A stretch of 64,000 nt of DNA from Futiania mangrovi (lineage in GTDB: Bacteria > Pseudomonadota > Alphaproteobacteria > Futianiales > Futianiaceae). Positions 8,758 through 17,493 of the stretch are shown here, one piece after another (position 1 is the stretch's first letter; every line of letters starts with the position of its first letter). The notes below the pieces were generated by a model. The model ran no database searches and had not been told where the DNA came from. It saw only the letters and a list, made by a program, of their open reading frames with translations. A program made the position numbers and the translations under genes. The DNA lies in NCBI RefSeq assembly GCF_024158125.1, contig NZ_JAMZFT010000004.1, positions 1 to 64,000 on the forward strand. Direction: 5' to 3'.

Positions 8758-10290
8758 ATGAACATCGCCAATCTGCTGCGGTCGACCGCCCGGTCCTTCG
8801 CCGACCGGCAGGCGCTCTCCTTCGGCGACCGGCCGGTCCACACCTATGGCTCGCTTCACGACCGGGCGGCCCGGCTGGCGGCTGGCCTGCGCGGGCTGCC
8901 CGGCATGCAGCCCGGCGACCGGGTTGCGCTCGCCATGAAGAACTGCCCGCAATATTTCGAGACGATGTGGGCCTGCTGGCAGGCAGGGCTCTGCGCCGTG
9001 CCGATCAATTCCAAGCTGCACCCGCGCGAGTTCGCGTACATCTTCGAGAACACGGGCGCGCGGCTGGCGTTCGTCACGTCGGACCTGGCCGAGGCGCTGA
9101 CCCCGCTTTCGGGCGAGATCGACACGCTCGACCGCGTCGTGTGCGTGGAGGATGCCGAGTACGAGACGCTCTGCCGGCATGAGCCGCTTGAGATGCAGGC
9201 GGTGGCCGAGAGCGACCCGGCCTGGCTCTTCTACACCAGCGGCACGACCGGGCGTCCCAAGGGGGCGGTGCTGTCTCATCATGCGCTGCTGGCGATGACG
9301 TTGCGCTATTACGCCGACGTCGACCATGTCGGCCTCGACGACCACATGATCCATTGCGCGCCGCTGTCACACGCGAGCGGGCTCTATTCCCTGCCCCACA
9401 TTGCCAAGGGATCGGGGCACGTCATCCCAGCGAGCCAGGGCTTCGACCCGGCGGAGGTGTTCGACCTCATCGCCATGTATCCGAACGCCACGATCTTCTG
9501 CGCGCCGACGATGGTCACGCGCATGACGGCGCACCCGGGGGCGGAGGGCGTGAAGCCCGGCCAGTTCCGGACGATCTTCTACGGCGGCGCGCCCATGTAC
9601 CTGGAGGATCTCAAGCGCGCGCTGGCGAAGTTCGGGCCGTGCCTGTGGCAGGGCTACGGCCAGGGCGAGATGCCCAACACGATTACCTTCCTGTCGAAGG
9701 CCATGCACGCCGACACCGCGCACCCGCGCTTCGAGGAGCGCCTGACCACGGTCGGCGTGCCGCGCACGGGCGTCGAGGTGCGCATCGTCGACGAGGACGA
9801 CAACGACCTGACCCCCGGCGAGATCGGCGAGGTGATCGCGCGCAGCGACCTGTGCATGTCGGGCTACTGGAACAACCCGGAGGCCTCGGCGAAGACGCTC
9901 CGCGGCGGCTGGCTGCACACGGGCGACCTCGGCAGCATGGACGAGGAGGGCTTCCTCACGCTCAAGGACCGGTCCAAGGACCTCATCATCTCGGGCGGCA
10001 CGAACATCTACCCGCGCGAGGTTGAGGAGGCGCTGCTGATCCATCCGGGCGTACTCGAATGTTCCGTGATCGGGCGGCACCACCCGGACTGGGGCGAGGA
10101 GGTGGTCGCCTTCGTCGTCACCCGCGAAGGCCAAAGGCCGAGCGAGGCGGAACTCGACCGCGTGTGCCTCGACAATATCGCGCGGTTCAAGCGGCCGAAG
10201 GCCTATTTCTTCATCGATGCGCTGCCCAAGAGCGCCTATGGCAAGATCCTGAAATCCGAGCTTCGGGAGATGCTCAAGGCAGGCGCCTGA
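8758..10290 (+). CDS. AMP-dependent acyl-CoA ligase
   Basis: A 510-aa member of the ANL superfamily. The P-loop YTSGTTGRPKGAVLSH binds ATP phosphates, the hinge motif GWLHTGDLG precedes the C-terminal lid, and the lid carries the catalytic Lys in KSAYGKILKSEL. It activates a carboxylic acid to its CoA thioester via an acyl-AMP. Being last in the transporter-thiolase operon, it probably activates the imported acid. The length suits short, medium or aryl acids rather than long-chain FadD, but this does not settle the substrate. Confidence 0.9.
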   Translation: MNIANLLRSTARSFADRQALSFGDRPVHTYGSLHDRAARLAAGLRGLPGMQPGDRVALAMKNCPQYFETMWACWQAGLCAVPINSKLHPREFAYIFENTGARLAFVTSDLAEALTPLSGEIDTLDRVVCVEDAEYETLCRHEPLEMQAVAESDPAWLFYTSGTTGRPKGAVLSHHALLAMTLRYYADVDHVGLDDHMIHCAPLSHASGLYSLPHIAKGSGHVIPASQGFDPAEVFDLIAMYPNATIFCAPTMVTRMTAHPGAEGVKPGQFRTIFYGGAPMYLEDLKRALAKFGPCLWQGYGQGEMPNTITFLSKAMHADTAHPRFEERLTTVGVPRTGVEVRIVDEDDNDLTPGEIGEVIARSDLCMSGYWNNPEASAKTLRGGWLHTGDLGSMDEEGFLTLKDRSKDLIISGGTNIYPREVEEALLIHPGVLECSVIGRHHPDWGEEVVAFVVTREGQRPSEAELDRVCLDNIARFKRPKAYFFIDALPKSAYGKILKSELREMLKAGA

Positions 10291-10345
10291 AGCGCCCGCC
10301 AACGCCCGTCTTCCGCGAAGGGTGGCAGGGGCGGGAGTGCGCCGC

Positions 10346-11227
10346 CTAGCGCGCCGTCAGGATTGCGCCGTCCCGCGCGCGCGGATCGCGCGGCCTCCAC
10401 TGGCCGCAATCGACCGTCTGCACGAAGTCGAGCAGAAGCGCGTTGAACCGCTCTGGCTCCTCCAGGTTGATCGTGTGGCCGGTGTTCGGCAGCACGGCGA
10501 GCGCGGAATTGGGGATAGTCCGCTTCATCAGCAGACCGGGTTCGAGGCAGGGCCAGTCCTCGTCGCCCGTAACGATCAGGGTCGGTGCGGTGATACCCTT
10601 CATCTGCTCCACCAGTTCGTAAAGCGACGGGCGCCGCTTCTGCACGCCGCGCATCGTGTTGGCCGACCCCTTCTCGGAGTGTTCGGCGAGGTTGTCTCGA
10701 AATTCCGCCCAGCCGCGCGGGTCCTTGTTCTGATGCTGGATGCGCATGGGCCCCTCGGCGTAGATTGCCGCGGCCTTCTCCATTCCCAGTTCCTCGAACT
10801 GCGCCGCCGCGCGCTCCGCCTCCTCGGCGAACTGGTCGCGCTTGCCGGGCTCGGCGCCATAGCCGCAGCCCGCGACCAGGAGCGAGAGCGTGCGCTCCGG
10901 ATAGGCGATGCCGAAATGCAGGGTCGCGAAGCCGCCCATGGAGAGGCCGACGATGTGCGCCCTCTCGATGCCGAGCCCGTCCATCACCGCGCGGATGTCG
11001 TCGCGCGCGCGGGCCTGGGAATAGGCGCTTGCGTCCTCGGGAATGTCCGAGGGGTGATAGCCGCGTGCCGAATAGGTGATGCAGCGATGGCGCCGGGCGA
11101 GCGCGCGCACCTGCGGCTCCCAGCTCCGCCAGTCGCCGGCGAACTCATGCACGAAGACGATGGGCGTGCCGCTGCCCGTGTCCTCGCAGTAGAGCGCGAC
11201 GCCGTCGTCCGTCCTGATCCAGCCCAT
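10346..11227 (-). CDS. Alpha/beta-fold hydrolase
   Basis: A 293-aa alpha/beta hydrolase. The ATG at 11227 follows GAAGGGGGATGG; a TTG further upstream is less likely. The oxyanion motif VHEFAG, the nucleophile elbow GLSMGG (Ser) and the C-terminal NTGHTINLEEP (His) are all present, as in enol-lactone hydrolases and C-C hydrolases. It is cytoplasmic, with no signal peptide. It is transcribed after the hydroxyproline epimerase gene with a 60-bp gap, so it may belong to that operon, though no hydrolase is needed in the known hydroxyproline route. Confidence 0.8.
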   Translation of the reverse strand: MGWIRTDDGVALYCEDTGSGTPIVFVHEFAGDWRSWEPQVRALARRHRCITYSARGYHPSDIPEDASAYSQARARDDIRAVMDGLGIERAHIVGLSMGGFATLHFGIAYPERTLSLLVAGCGYGAEPGKRDQFAEEAERAAAQFEELGMEKAAAIYAEGPMRIQHQNKDPRGWAEFRDNLAEHSEKGSANTMRGVQKRRPSLYELVEQMKGITAPTLIVTGDEDWPCLEPGLLMKRTIPNSALAVLPNTGHTINLEEPERFNALLLDFVQTVDCGQWRPRDPRARDGAILTAR

Positions 11228-11287
11228 CGGTCCATCCCCCTTCGCCAAGTCTTTTGCGTTTCCGGCCGGTGGCGCACCGGCCCCCTC

Positions 11288-12289
11288 TCAGACGACCACG
11301 AAGCCGTGCGCGAACGGGTCCCGGTCGTCGATGAAGATCGTATTGAAGCCGGTGACGCGCGCCCATCCCGCGATGGAGGGCACGATGGCCGGTCGGCCCC
11401 CGACCTCGGTCGCGGCTTCCACCCGGCCCTTGAACAGCGAGCCGATAATGCTCTCGTGCACGAAGTCGTCGCCGGGCTTGAGCTTGCCCTTCGCGGCGAG
11501 CTGCGCCATGCGTGCGGACGTGCCCGTGCCGCAGGGCGACCGGTCGATGGCCTTCTCGCCATAAAAGACGGCGTTGCGGGCGTGTGCCTGAGGGTTGCGC
11601 GGCGCGCCGGTCCACAGGATGTGGCTGAGGCCGCGGATCTCCGGGTGCTCGGGATGCACGAACTCGTATTTCGCGTTGAGCGCGGCGCGCAGTTTCGGGC
11701 TCCAGCCGATCAGCTCGCCCGCCGTATGGTCGGCGATGTCGCGGAAGGCCTTCTGCGGCTCGACGATGGCGTAGAAGTTTCCGCCATAGGCGACGTCCAC
11801 CGCGACCTCGCCGAGCCCGTCGACTTCCGCGGTCAGCCCCTCGGAATGCAGGAAGCCTGGCACATTGGTCAGGCGCACCTCCTCCACGAACCGGCCCTCC
11901 TGCCGGTACACGACGTCGACGCGGCCCGCGGGCGTGTCGAGCGCGAGCTTGCCGGGGTGGCGCGGGCTGACGAGGCCGTTTTCCAGCGCGATGGTGACCG
12001 TGCCGATGGTGCCGTGGCCGCACATCGGCAGGCAGCCCGACGTCTCGATGAACAGGACGGCCACGTCGCAGTCCTCGCGCGTCGGCGGATAGAGGATCGC
12101 GCCCGACATCATGTCGTGGCCGCGCGGTTCGAACATCAGGCCCGTGCGGATCCAGTCGTGCTCGGCGAGGAAATGCGCCCGCCGCTCCAGCATGGTCGCG
12201 CCCTGAAGCTGCGGCCCGCCGCCCGCGACGAGGCGCACCGGGTTGCCGCAGGTATGCCCGTCGATGCAGAGGAAGGTGTGCTGTGCCAT
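11288..12289 (-). CDS. 4-hydroxyproline 2-epimerase (proline racemase family)
   Basis: A 333-aa proline-racemase-fold enzyme. Two catalytic cysteines are visible, C90 in LPMCGHGT and C253 in SPCGTGTSA. Two Cys are expected for epimerases and racemases; trans-3-hydroxyproline dehydratases have Thr at the second site. With the DapA-family gene upstream, the best fit is epimerisation of trans-4-hydroxy-L-proline to cis-4-hydroxy-D-proline, the first step of hydroxyproline catabolism. The D-hydroxyproline oxidase and semialdehyde dehydrogenase of that route are not in the window. The start ATG gives MAQHTFLCIDGH, the usual N-terminus. Confidence 0.85.
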   Translation of the reverse strand: MAQHTFLCIDGHTCGNPVRLVAGGGPQLQGATMLERRAHFLAEHDWIRTGLMFEPRGHDMMSGAILYPPTREDCDVAVLFIETSGCLPMCGHGTIGTVTIALENGLVSPRHPGKLALDTPAGRVDVVYRQEGRFVEEVRLTNVPGFLHSEGLTAEVDGLGEVAVDVAYGGNFYAIVEPQKAFRDIADHTAGELIGWSPKLRAALNAKYEFVHPEHPEIRGLSHILWTGAPRNPQAHARNAVFYGEKAIDRSPCGTGTSARMAQLAAKGKLKPGDDFVHESIIGSLFKGRVEAATEVGGRPAIVPSIAGWARVTGFNTIFIDDRDPFAHGFVVV

Positions 12290-12308
12290 CGGTCCCGGCC
12301 TCTCCGCC

Positions 12309-13202
12309 TCAGAACAGCGACAGGTCCGGCCGTGCCGCGATTGCCGCGCGCACTGTCGCTTCCACGGCGGCGCGTCGCTCACCGGTCAGCGGCTGGCGCG
12401 GCGCGCGCACATGCTCGGTCGAGCCGATCTCGATGGCTTCGGCGAGCTTGATGTTCTGCACGAGGAAGGTCGACACGTCGAGGTCGAGCAAGGGCCGGAA
12501 CCAGCGGTAGATCGACCGCGCCTCGGCAATGCGGCCCGCCTGCACCAGCTCCCAGATCTTCACGGTCTCGCGGGGAAAGGCGAGCACGAGACCGGCGACC
12601 CAGCCGACCGCGCCCATCAGCATCGCCTCCAGCGCCAGGTTGTCCACGCCCGTCAGCACGGCGTAGCGGTCGCCTAGCCGGTTGACGATTTCGGTCGTCC
12701 GGCGGATATCGTCGGAGCTTTCCTTGATCGCCACCATGAGCGGGTTTTCCGCCAGGTCCTCCATCATGTCCGGGGTCACGTCCACCCGGTAGCCCACGCG
12801 GTTCGAATAGATCATCACCGGGAGGCCGCCCGCGTTCGCGATGGCGTCGAGGTTCGCGATCGTTTCCGCCCGGTCCGTGTGGTAGATCGGCGAGGGCACG
12901 ACCATCAGCCCGTCGGCCCCGGCCTTCGCGGCCTTCGCGGCCAGTTCGCAGGCCTCCCGCGTGCCCGGCTCCGACACGGTCAGGAGAGCGGGCTTGTTCC
13001 CGGCTGCCGCCTTGCACAGGCGCAGTACCTCGATGCGTTCCTCATGGCTCAGCATGTTGCCTTCGCCCAGCGTCCCGCACGCGATCAGCCCGTGGCAGCC
13101 CGCCTCCATCAGCAGGCCGTAGCACCGCTCCATCTCCGCGCGGTCGAGGGCGCCGTCCGCTGTGAACTTGGTCGAGACGGCGGGGAGGATGCCTTGCCAC
13201 AT
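12309..13202 (-). CDS. DapA-family aldolase/deaminase, probable pyrroline-4-hydroxy-2-carboxylate deaminase
   Basis: A 297-aa TIM-barrel enzyme of the dihydrodipicolinate synthase family. The Schiff-base Lys is K160 in VAIKESSDD, and Tyr132 (MIYSNRVGY) matches the conserved catalytic Tyr. The first active-site loop reads GTLGEG rather than the GTTGE of true DapA. Located 19 bp upstream of the hydroxyproline epimerase, it most likely deaminates 1-pyrroline-4-hydroxy-2-carboxylate to 2-oxoglutarate semialdehyde. The function rests partly on this linkage. The start at 13202 gives MWQGILPAVST. Confidence 0.8.
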   Translation of the reverse strand: MWQGILPAVSTKFTADGALDRAEMERCYGLLMEAGCHGLIACGTLGEGNMLSHEERIEVLRLCKAAAGNKPALLTVSEPGTREACELAAKAAKAGADGLMVVPSPIYHTDRAETIANLDAIANAGGLPVMIYSNRVGYRVDVTPDMMEDLAENPLMVAIKESSDDIRRTTEIVNRLGDRYAVLTGVDNLALEAMLMGAVGWVAGLVLAFPRETVKIWELVQAGRIAEARSIYRWFRPLLDLDVSTFLVQNIKLAEAIEIGSTEHVRAPRQPLTGERRAAVEATVRAAIAARPDLSLF

Positions 13203-13452
13203 GGGTCGTGTCCTTTCTTCGGTCGGGCCGGGCGCGCCGGGCGTGCCGGCGCGGGTGTCGAGTCTGCGCGGCCCCGGCGTTTTGCGCCAGAGCCTCCTCG
13301 CGAATACCTGCACGGCGCCCCCGCGCCTGTCCGCCCGTATGCGGGGGTGGTTTGCGCGCCCCGCACTTGCAGGCGGCCGGGCGCTGGCCGCACACTCGGG
13401 CCCAGCGCCGACAACAGGAAACGCGCGGCCGGCACAAGGGGGAAGCGGAGCC

Positions 13453-14241
13453 ATGCACACCGACCGGATCATCTGCACGCGCGAGGGCGCCATCGGACGC
13501 ATCGTCTTCAACAATCCCGAGCGGCACAACGCCATGTCCTACGACATGTGGGTGGCGGGCGAGGCGGCGGTCCGCAGGCTCGCCGAGGATGGCGAGACCC
13601 GGGTGATCGTGCTCACCGGCGCGGGCGACAAGGCGTTCGTCGCCGGCGCAGACATCTCGAAGTTCGAGAAGGAGCGCGGCAGCGCCGGCGCGATCGAGGA
13701 ATACAACGCCGCCGTCGCGCGCTTTCAGGACACGCTTGCCGCCGTCGCCCTGCCGACCATCGCCATGATCGGCGGCTATGCCATCGGCGGCGGGCTCGCC
13801 ATCTCGATCTGCTGCGACATCCGCATTGCCTCAGACGACAGCCGCTTCGCCATTCCGGCGGCCAAGCTCGGCCTCGGTTACGCCATGCCGGGCGTGGCCA
13901 AGCTGATGGAGGTGGTGGGCCCCGCCTTCGCCAAGGAGATCTTCTTCACCGCACGGCAGTTCGACGCGGCCGAGGCCCTGACCATGGGCCTCGTCAACCG
14001 CGTCGTGCCGCGCGCCGAGCTTCGGGCGACGGTCGACGACTACACCGCCCGCATCTCCGAGAATGCGCCGCTGACGATCCGGGCCGCCAAGGCCGCCTTG
14101 ACCGAACTGGTGAAACCCGAAAGCCAGCGCGACGGGGACCGCGTCGACGCACTGGTCGACGCCTGTTTCCACAGCGAGGACTACCAGGAGGGCCGCCGGG
14201 CCTTCATGGAGAAGCGCAAGCCCGCCTTCCAGGGGCGCTGA
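13453..14241 (+). CDS. Enoyl-CoA hydratase/isomerase family protein lacking both classical Glu
   Basis: A 262-aa crotonase, ATG at 13453 close behind GGGGGAAGCGGAG. The oxyanion segment FVAGADISKFE and the trimer contacts are normal. However, both positions that carry catalytic Glu in classical hydratases are Ala (GGGLAISICCD and AIPAAKLGLG). It is therefore unlikely to be a standard hydratase; isomerase, decarboxylase or thioesterase-like chemistry is possible. It is followed after 7 bp by a 2-hydroxyacid dehydrogenase, implying an operon, and is divergent from the hydroxyproline genes (250-bp gap with nothing recognisable). Confidence 0.82.
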   Translation: MHTDRIICTREGAIGRIVFNNPERHNAMSYDMWVAGEAAVRRLAEDGETRVIVLTGAGDKAFVAGADISKFEKERGSAGAIEEYNAAVARFQDTLAAVALPTIAMIGGYAIGGGLAISICCDIRIASDDSRFAIPAAKLGLGYAMPGVAKLMEVVGPAFAKEIFFTARQFDAAEALTMGLVNRVVPRAELRATVDDYTARISENAPLTIRAAKAALTELVKPESQRDGDRVDALVDACFHSEDYQEGRRAFMEKRKPAFQGR

Positions 14242-14248
14242 GGCACGC

Positions 14249-15286
14249 ATGGGCGCTGGCAAGTTCCGTGTCGGCTACCTCGACCGCGTGCCGCATCCGG
14301 CGTTCCTCGACGCCATGGCGCCCGCCCGGGATGCCGTCGACCTCGTCTGCATCCCGTCCGGCGGCGATCCGGAGGAGGTGACGCGCATGCTCGCCACCTG
14401 CCACGGCTATTACATCTCCGCCGCGCGCGACGAGCTGCCGCGCCGCTGGCACGCGACCGCGGCCTTTCTCGATACGATGCCGAACCTGCTGATCGTGTCG
14501 AGCCAGGGCGCCGGTCACGATACGATCGACGCCGCCGCCTGCGCGGCGCGCGGGGTCGCTGCGTGCTGCCAGTCGGGCGGCAATGCGGAAGGCGTGGCGG
14601 AGCAGACGCTGGGCGTGATCCTCAGCCTGCTGAAGCGCGTGCCGGAGGGCGACGCCGCGATCCGCAGGGGCGAGGCGCGCGACCGCTCCCGCCTTCTGGG
14701 ACGCGAGCTTGCGGGCCGCACGGTAGGCCTTGTCGGCATCGGCAATATCGGCACGCGCACGGCTCATTACCTCAAGGCGTTCGGCTGCCGTGTTCTGGCT
14801 CACGACCCTTATGTGGACCGCGAAACTTGCGCCGTGCGCGGGGCGGAGAAGGTGGACCTCGCAAGGCTTCTGGCCGAAAGCGACATCGTCAGCCTGCATT
14901 GTCCCCTGACCGTTGAGACGGCGGGCATGTTCGGGGCGGAGGCGTTCGCGGCCATGCGCCCGGGCGCGCTGTTCGTGACGACCGCCCGCGGTGGCATCCA
15001 TGACGAGGCTGCGCTCCACGACGCGCTCGTTCGCGGTCACATCGCAGGCGCAGGCCTCGACGTCTGGGCCGTGGAGCCGCCGCCGCCCGGCCATCCGCTG
15101 CTCAGCCACCCCGCCGTCATCGCGACGCCGCACATCGCGGGCGTCACCGACGAGAGCCGCAGGCGCGTGACAGCGATGGCGGCGGAAACCTTCATCGCGG
15201 TCTCCCGGCGCGAGGTGCCGCCGCGCCTGATCGAACCGGCCTCGGCGGATGCGGTACGCGCGCGTCTTGCGGCGGCGGTCTGGTAA
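14249..15286 (+). CDS. D-isomer-specific 2-hydroxyacid dehydrogenase
   Basis: A 345-aa protein of the D-2-hydroxyacid dehydrogenase family. The NAD-binding motif GLVGIGNIGT lies in the central Rossmann domain, with LHCPLT, the TARGG segment carrying the substrate-binding Arg, and PHIAGVT carrying the catalytic His. It would reduce a 2-oxoacid such as hydroxypyruvate or glyoxylate, or oxidise the matching D-hydroxyacid. It starts 7 bp after the crotonase stop, so they are cotranscribed. The substrate is not predictable. Confidence 0.87.
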   Translation: MGAGKFRVGYLDRVPHPAFLDAMAPARDAVDLVCIPSGGDPEEVTRMLATCHGYYISAARDELPRRWHATAAFLDTMPNLLIVSSQGAGHDTIDAAACAARGVAACCQSGGNAEGVAEQTLGVILSLLKRVPEGDAAIRRGEARDRSRLLGRELAGRTVGLVGIGNIGTRTAHYLKAFGCRVLAHDPYVDRETCAVRGAEKVDLARLLAESDIVSLHCPLTVETAGMFGAEAFAAMRPGALFVTTARGGIHDEAALHDALVRGHIAGAGLDVWAVEPPPPGHPLLSHPAVIATPHIAGVTDESRRRVTAMAAETFIAVSRREVPPRLIEPASADAVRARLAAAVW

Positions 15287-15351
15287 GGGGCGGGGGCTGC
15301 GTTAGACTGGGCGGCAGGGACAGGAACACGTCAGAAGGGGCAAGCGACGAC

Positions 15352-16080
15352 ATGGACAAGCGCGACATCGTCATCGACACGGCGGACGGACAGGCGAAGG
15401 CCACAGTCTTCGGGGACAAGGGCGGGCCCGGCGCGATCGTCTACATGGACGCCTTCGGGCCGCGCCCCGGCCTCGACAGCATGGCGGAGCGGCTGGCCGC
15501 GGCGGGCTACACCGTGCTCGTACCCGACCTCTTCTACCGGGAGGCGCCCTACGGTCCCTTCGATGCGGCGACAGCCTTCGACGATCCGGAAAAGCGCGCG
15601 CAGATCATGCACCTGATGAAGGTGACGACGCAGGACATGAGCGTACGCGACACCGCCGCCTTCCTCGACGCGCTGGCGGCGGAGGGGGCGGGCGGACCCG
15701 TCGGCGTCGTCGGCTACTGCATGGGGGGCGCCAGGGCGCTCAACGCGGCGGCCGCCTACCCCGACAGGATCGCGGCGGCAGCGAGCTTTCACGGCGGGGG
15801 CCTCGCGAGCGACGCGCCCGACAGCCCGCACCGCCGCGCGGGCAGCATCCGCGCCCGCGTCTATGTCGCGTCTGCGGGCGTGGACGGCAGCTTCCCGCCG
15901 GAACAGTCGGCCAGCCTCGCCCAGGCGCTGCGTGAGGCCGAGGTCGACCACATCATCGAGAACTATATGGGCAAGCTGCACGGCTGGGCGGTGCCCGACC
16001 ACAAGGTGTTCGACGCCGAAGGGGCGGAGCGGCACTGGACGCGCCTGCTCACGCTCTTCGCAGAGACGCTGAAGGTCTGA
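15352..16080 (+). CDS. Dienelactone hydrolase family protein
   Basis: A 242-aa alpha/beta hydrolase with a Cys nucleophile. C123 lies in GVVGYCMGGARAL, the position known for dienelactone hydrolase. The His of the triad is probably in KLHGWAVPD, and an acidic residue lies in SAGVDGSF. The length matches the family. Such enzymes open dienelactones in the modified ortho-cleavage pathway, but many members act on other esters or lactones. The ring-cleavage genes of an aromatic pathway are not in the window. It lies 65 bp after the dehydrogenase and runs into the convergent crotonase at 16095. Confidence 0.85.
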   Translation: MDKRDIVIDTADGQAKATVFGDKGGPGAIVYMDAFGPRPGLDSMAERLAAAGYTVLVPDLFYREAPYGPFDAATAFDDPEKRAQIMHLMKVTTQDMSVRDTAAFLDALAAEGAGGPVGVVGYCMGGARALNAAAAYPDRIAAAASFHGGGLASDAPDSPHRRAGSIRARVYVASAGVDGSFPPEQSASLAQALREAEVDHIIENYMGKLHGWAVPDHKVFDAEGAERHWTRLLTLFAETLKV

Positions 16081-16094
16081 ACCAGCCGTCCGCG

Positions 16095-16862
16095 CTATTT
16101 CCGCGCGGCGAAGAAGGCCTTGATGGCGGCCTGCATCTCCGGCGTGCGGCCCGCCGCATCCTGCAGGTCGCGCTCCGTGTCGAGCGCGTCGTCGAGGCCC
16201 ACGTCGCCTGCCTGCGCGATCAGCTTCTTGGTGCCCGCGATCGCGTGCGGGGCGAGCGTGGCGAGTTTCTTCGCGACCGCGTCGGCTTCCCCGGCGAGCG
16301 CTGCATCCTCCACCACCTTCCAGACGAGGCCCCAGTCGCACGCCTGCTCCGCCCCGATCCGGTCGCCGAGCAGCATCATGCCCGCGGCGCGCATCCGGCC
16401 CATCATCTGCGTGAGGAACAGCGTGTTGCCCGCGTCCGGCACGAGCGCGATGCCCACGAACGGTTCGTAGAAGAAGGCCGACTTCGCCGCCAGAACGATG
16501 TCGGCGGCGAGCGCGATGCCGACCGCGGCGCCGGCGCACGGGCCGTTGACCGCTGCGACGATCGGCAGGGGCGAATGCCGCATCTGGCGGACCAGCGGAT
16601 TGAAATGCGCCTCCAGCACATGGCCGAGGTCGGGCGTCGTCCCCTCCGCGAGGGTCGAGAGGTCGTAGCCCGCGCCGAACGCGCGCCCCTCGCCCGTCAG
16701 GATCACGGCGCACACGTCCGGGTCGTCCTCTGCGCGCGCCAGGGCGTGGCCGATCTGGTCGGCCGTCTCGTTGCGGAAGGCGTTGAGCTTGTCGGGCCGC
16801 GCGAGTGCGATACGCGCGACCCCGTCCCCCGTCGCGTAGCTGATGTCGGAATAGCCGGTCAT
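16095..16862 (-). CDS. Enoyl-CoA hydratase/isomerase family protein, PaaG-like
   Basis: A 255-aa crotonase. The start at 16862 gives MTGYSDISYATGDGVARI. The oxyanion segment is FGAGYDLS. The GIALVPDAGN signature resembles PaaG-type isomerases rather than classical hydratases, and the two hydratase Glu positions are Gly and Phe. It may isomerise a double bond in an acyl-CoA. It follows the HCCA isomerase gene by 29 nt on the minus strand and is probably the last gene of the carboxylase operon. Confidence 0.83.
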   Translation of the reverse strand: MTGYSDISYATGDGVARIALARPDKLNAFRNETADQIGHALARAEDDPDVCAVILTGEGRAFGAGYDLSTLAEGTTPDLGHVLEAHFNPLVRQMRHSPLPIVAAVNGPCAGAAVGIALAADIVLAAKSAFFYEPFVGIALVPDAGNTLFLTQMMGRMRAAGMMLLGDRIGAEQACDWGLVWKVVEDAALAGEADAVAKKLATLAPHAIAGTKKLIAQAGDVGLDDALDTERDLQDAAGRTPEMQAAIKAFFAARK

Positions 16863-16891
16863 GCGCGCGTGCTCCCTCGTCGATTGGCTCG

Positions 16892-17491
16892 TCAGCTGGC
16901 GGTCTTGAGCCGCCATTCCAGTTGCGGAAGCCGGTCTACGCCGAAGAAGCCCTCCCCGTCGAGCACGAAGAAGGGTGCGCCGATGGCCCCGTCGGCAGCC
17001 GCCCGGTCCACGGCGGCGAACAGGCGGGCCTTGGCGTCCGCGCCCGTCATCCCCTCCGACACGAAGGCCCCGTCATGGCCGAGGGACTCCGCCACCTCCC
17101 GTACGACCGTTTCTTCCGAGATGTCGCGGCCATGCAGCATGTAGGCCTCGAACACCGCGCGGCCGAAGACGCGTGCCGCCGCCACATCCGTCTCCGCGAT
17201 GGTGTGATAGAGCCGCGCGGGCAGGACGGAAGACACGGGGATTCGCTCCGGATGCCGGTAGGGCACCCCGAGGAATGCCGCCGACCGCACCATGTCCGCC
17301 ATCAGGTAGGCCGTGCGCACGGGCGAGGCGAGCGGCGGGTGGATGCCTTGCGCCTTCAGCACGGCCCAGTTCGGCACCGGGTTCCAGACGATCTCGCGCC
17401 CGTGTTCGGCGGCGATCCGGTCGGCGGCGTCGAGCGCGAACCAGGAATAGGGCGAGGCGAGGTCGAGGTGCAGGGTGATCGGGCTTGCCAT
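16892..17491 (-). CDS. 2-hydroxychromene-2-carboxylate isomerase family (DsbA/GST-kappa fold)
   Basis: A 199-aa thioredoxin-fold protein starting at 17491, 2 nt after the carboxyltransferase stop. The sequence LDLASPYSWFAL contains the Ser that replaces the redox Cys in HCCA isomerases and GST-kappa proteins. GAPFFVLDGEGFFGVDRL near the C-terminus is the typical cis-Pro/substrate region. Known members isomerise naphthalene-pathway intermediates with glutathione, but many homologues lie in CoA catabolic operons with unknown roles. Here it is embedded in the acyl-CoA carboxylase operon. Confidence 0.82.
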   Translation of the reverse strand: MASPITLHLDLASPYSWFALDAADRIAAEHGREIVWNPVPNWAVLKAQGIHPPLASPVRTAYLMADMVRSAAFLGVPYRHPERIPVSSVLPARLYHTIAETDVAAARVFGRAVFEAYMLHGRDISEETVVREVAESLGHDGAFVSEGMTGADAKARLFAAVDRAAADGAIGAPFFVLDGEGFFGVDRLPQLEWRLKTAS

Positions 17492-17493
17492 GG

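Noticed and set aside
13203-13452. Possible small gene or operator between the hydroxyproline genes and the crotonase
   Set aside because: The 250 bp contain no clear ribosome site, palindrome or promoter hexamers; only upstream regions of the two divergent genes.
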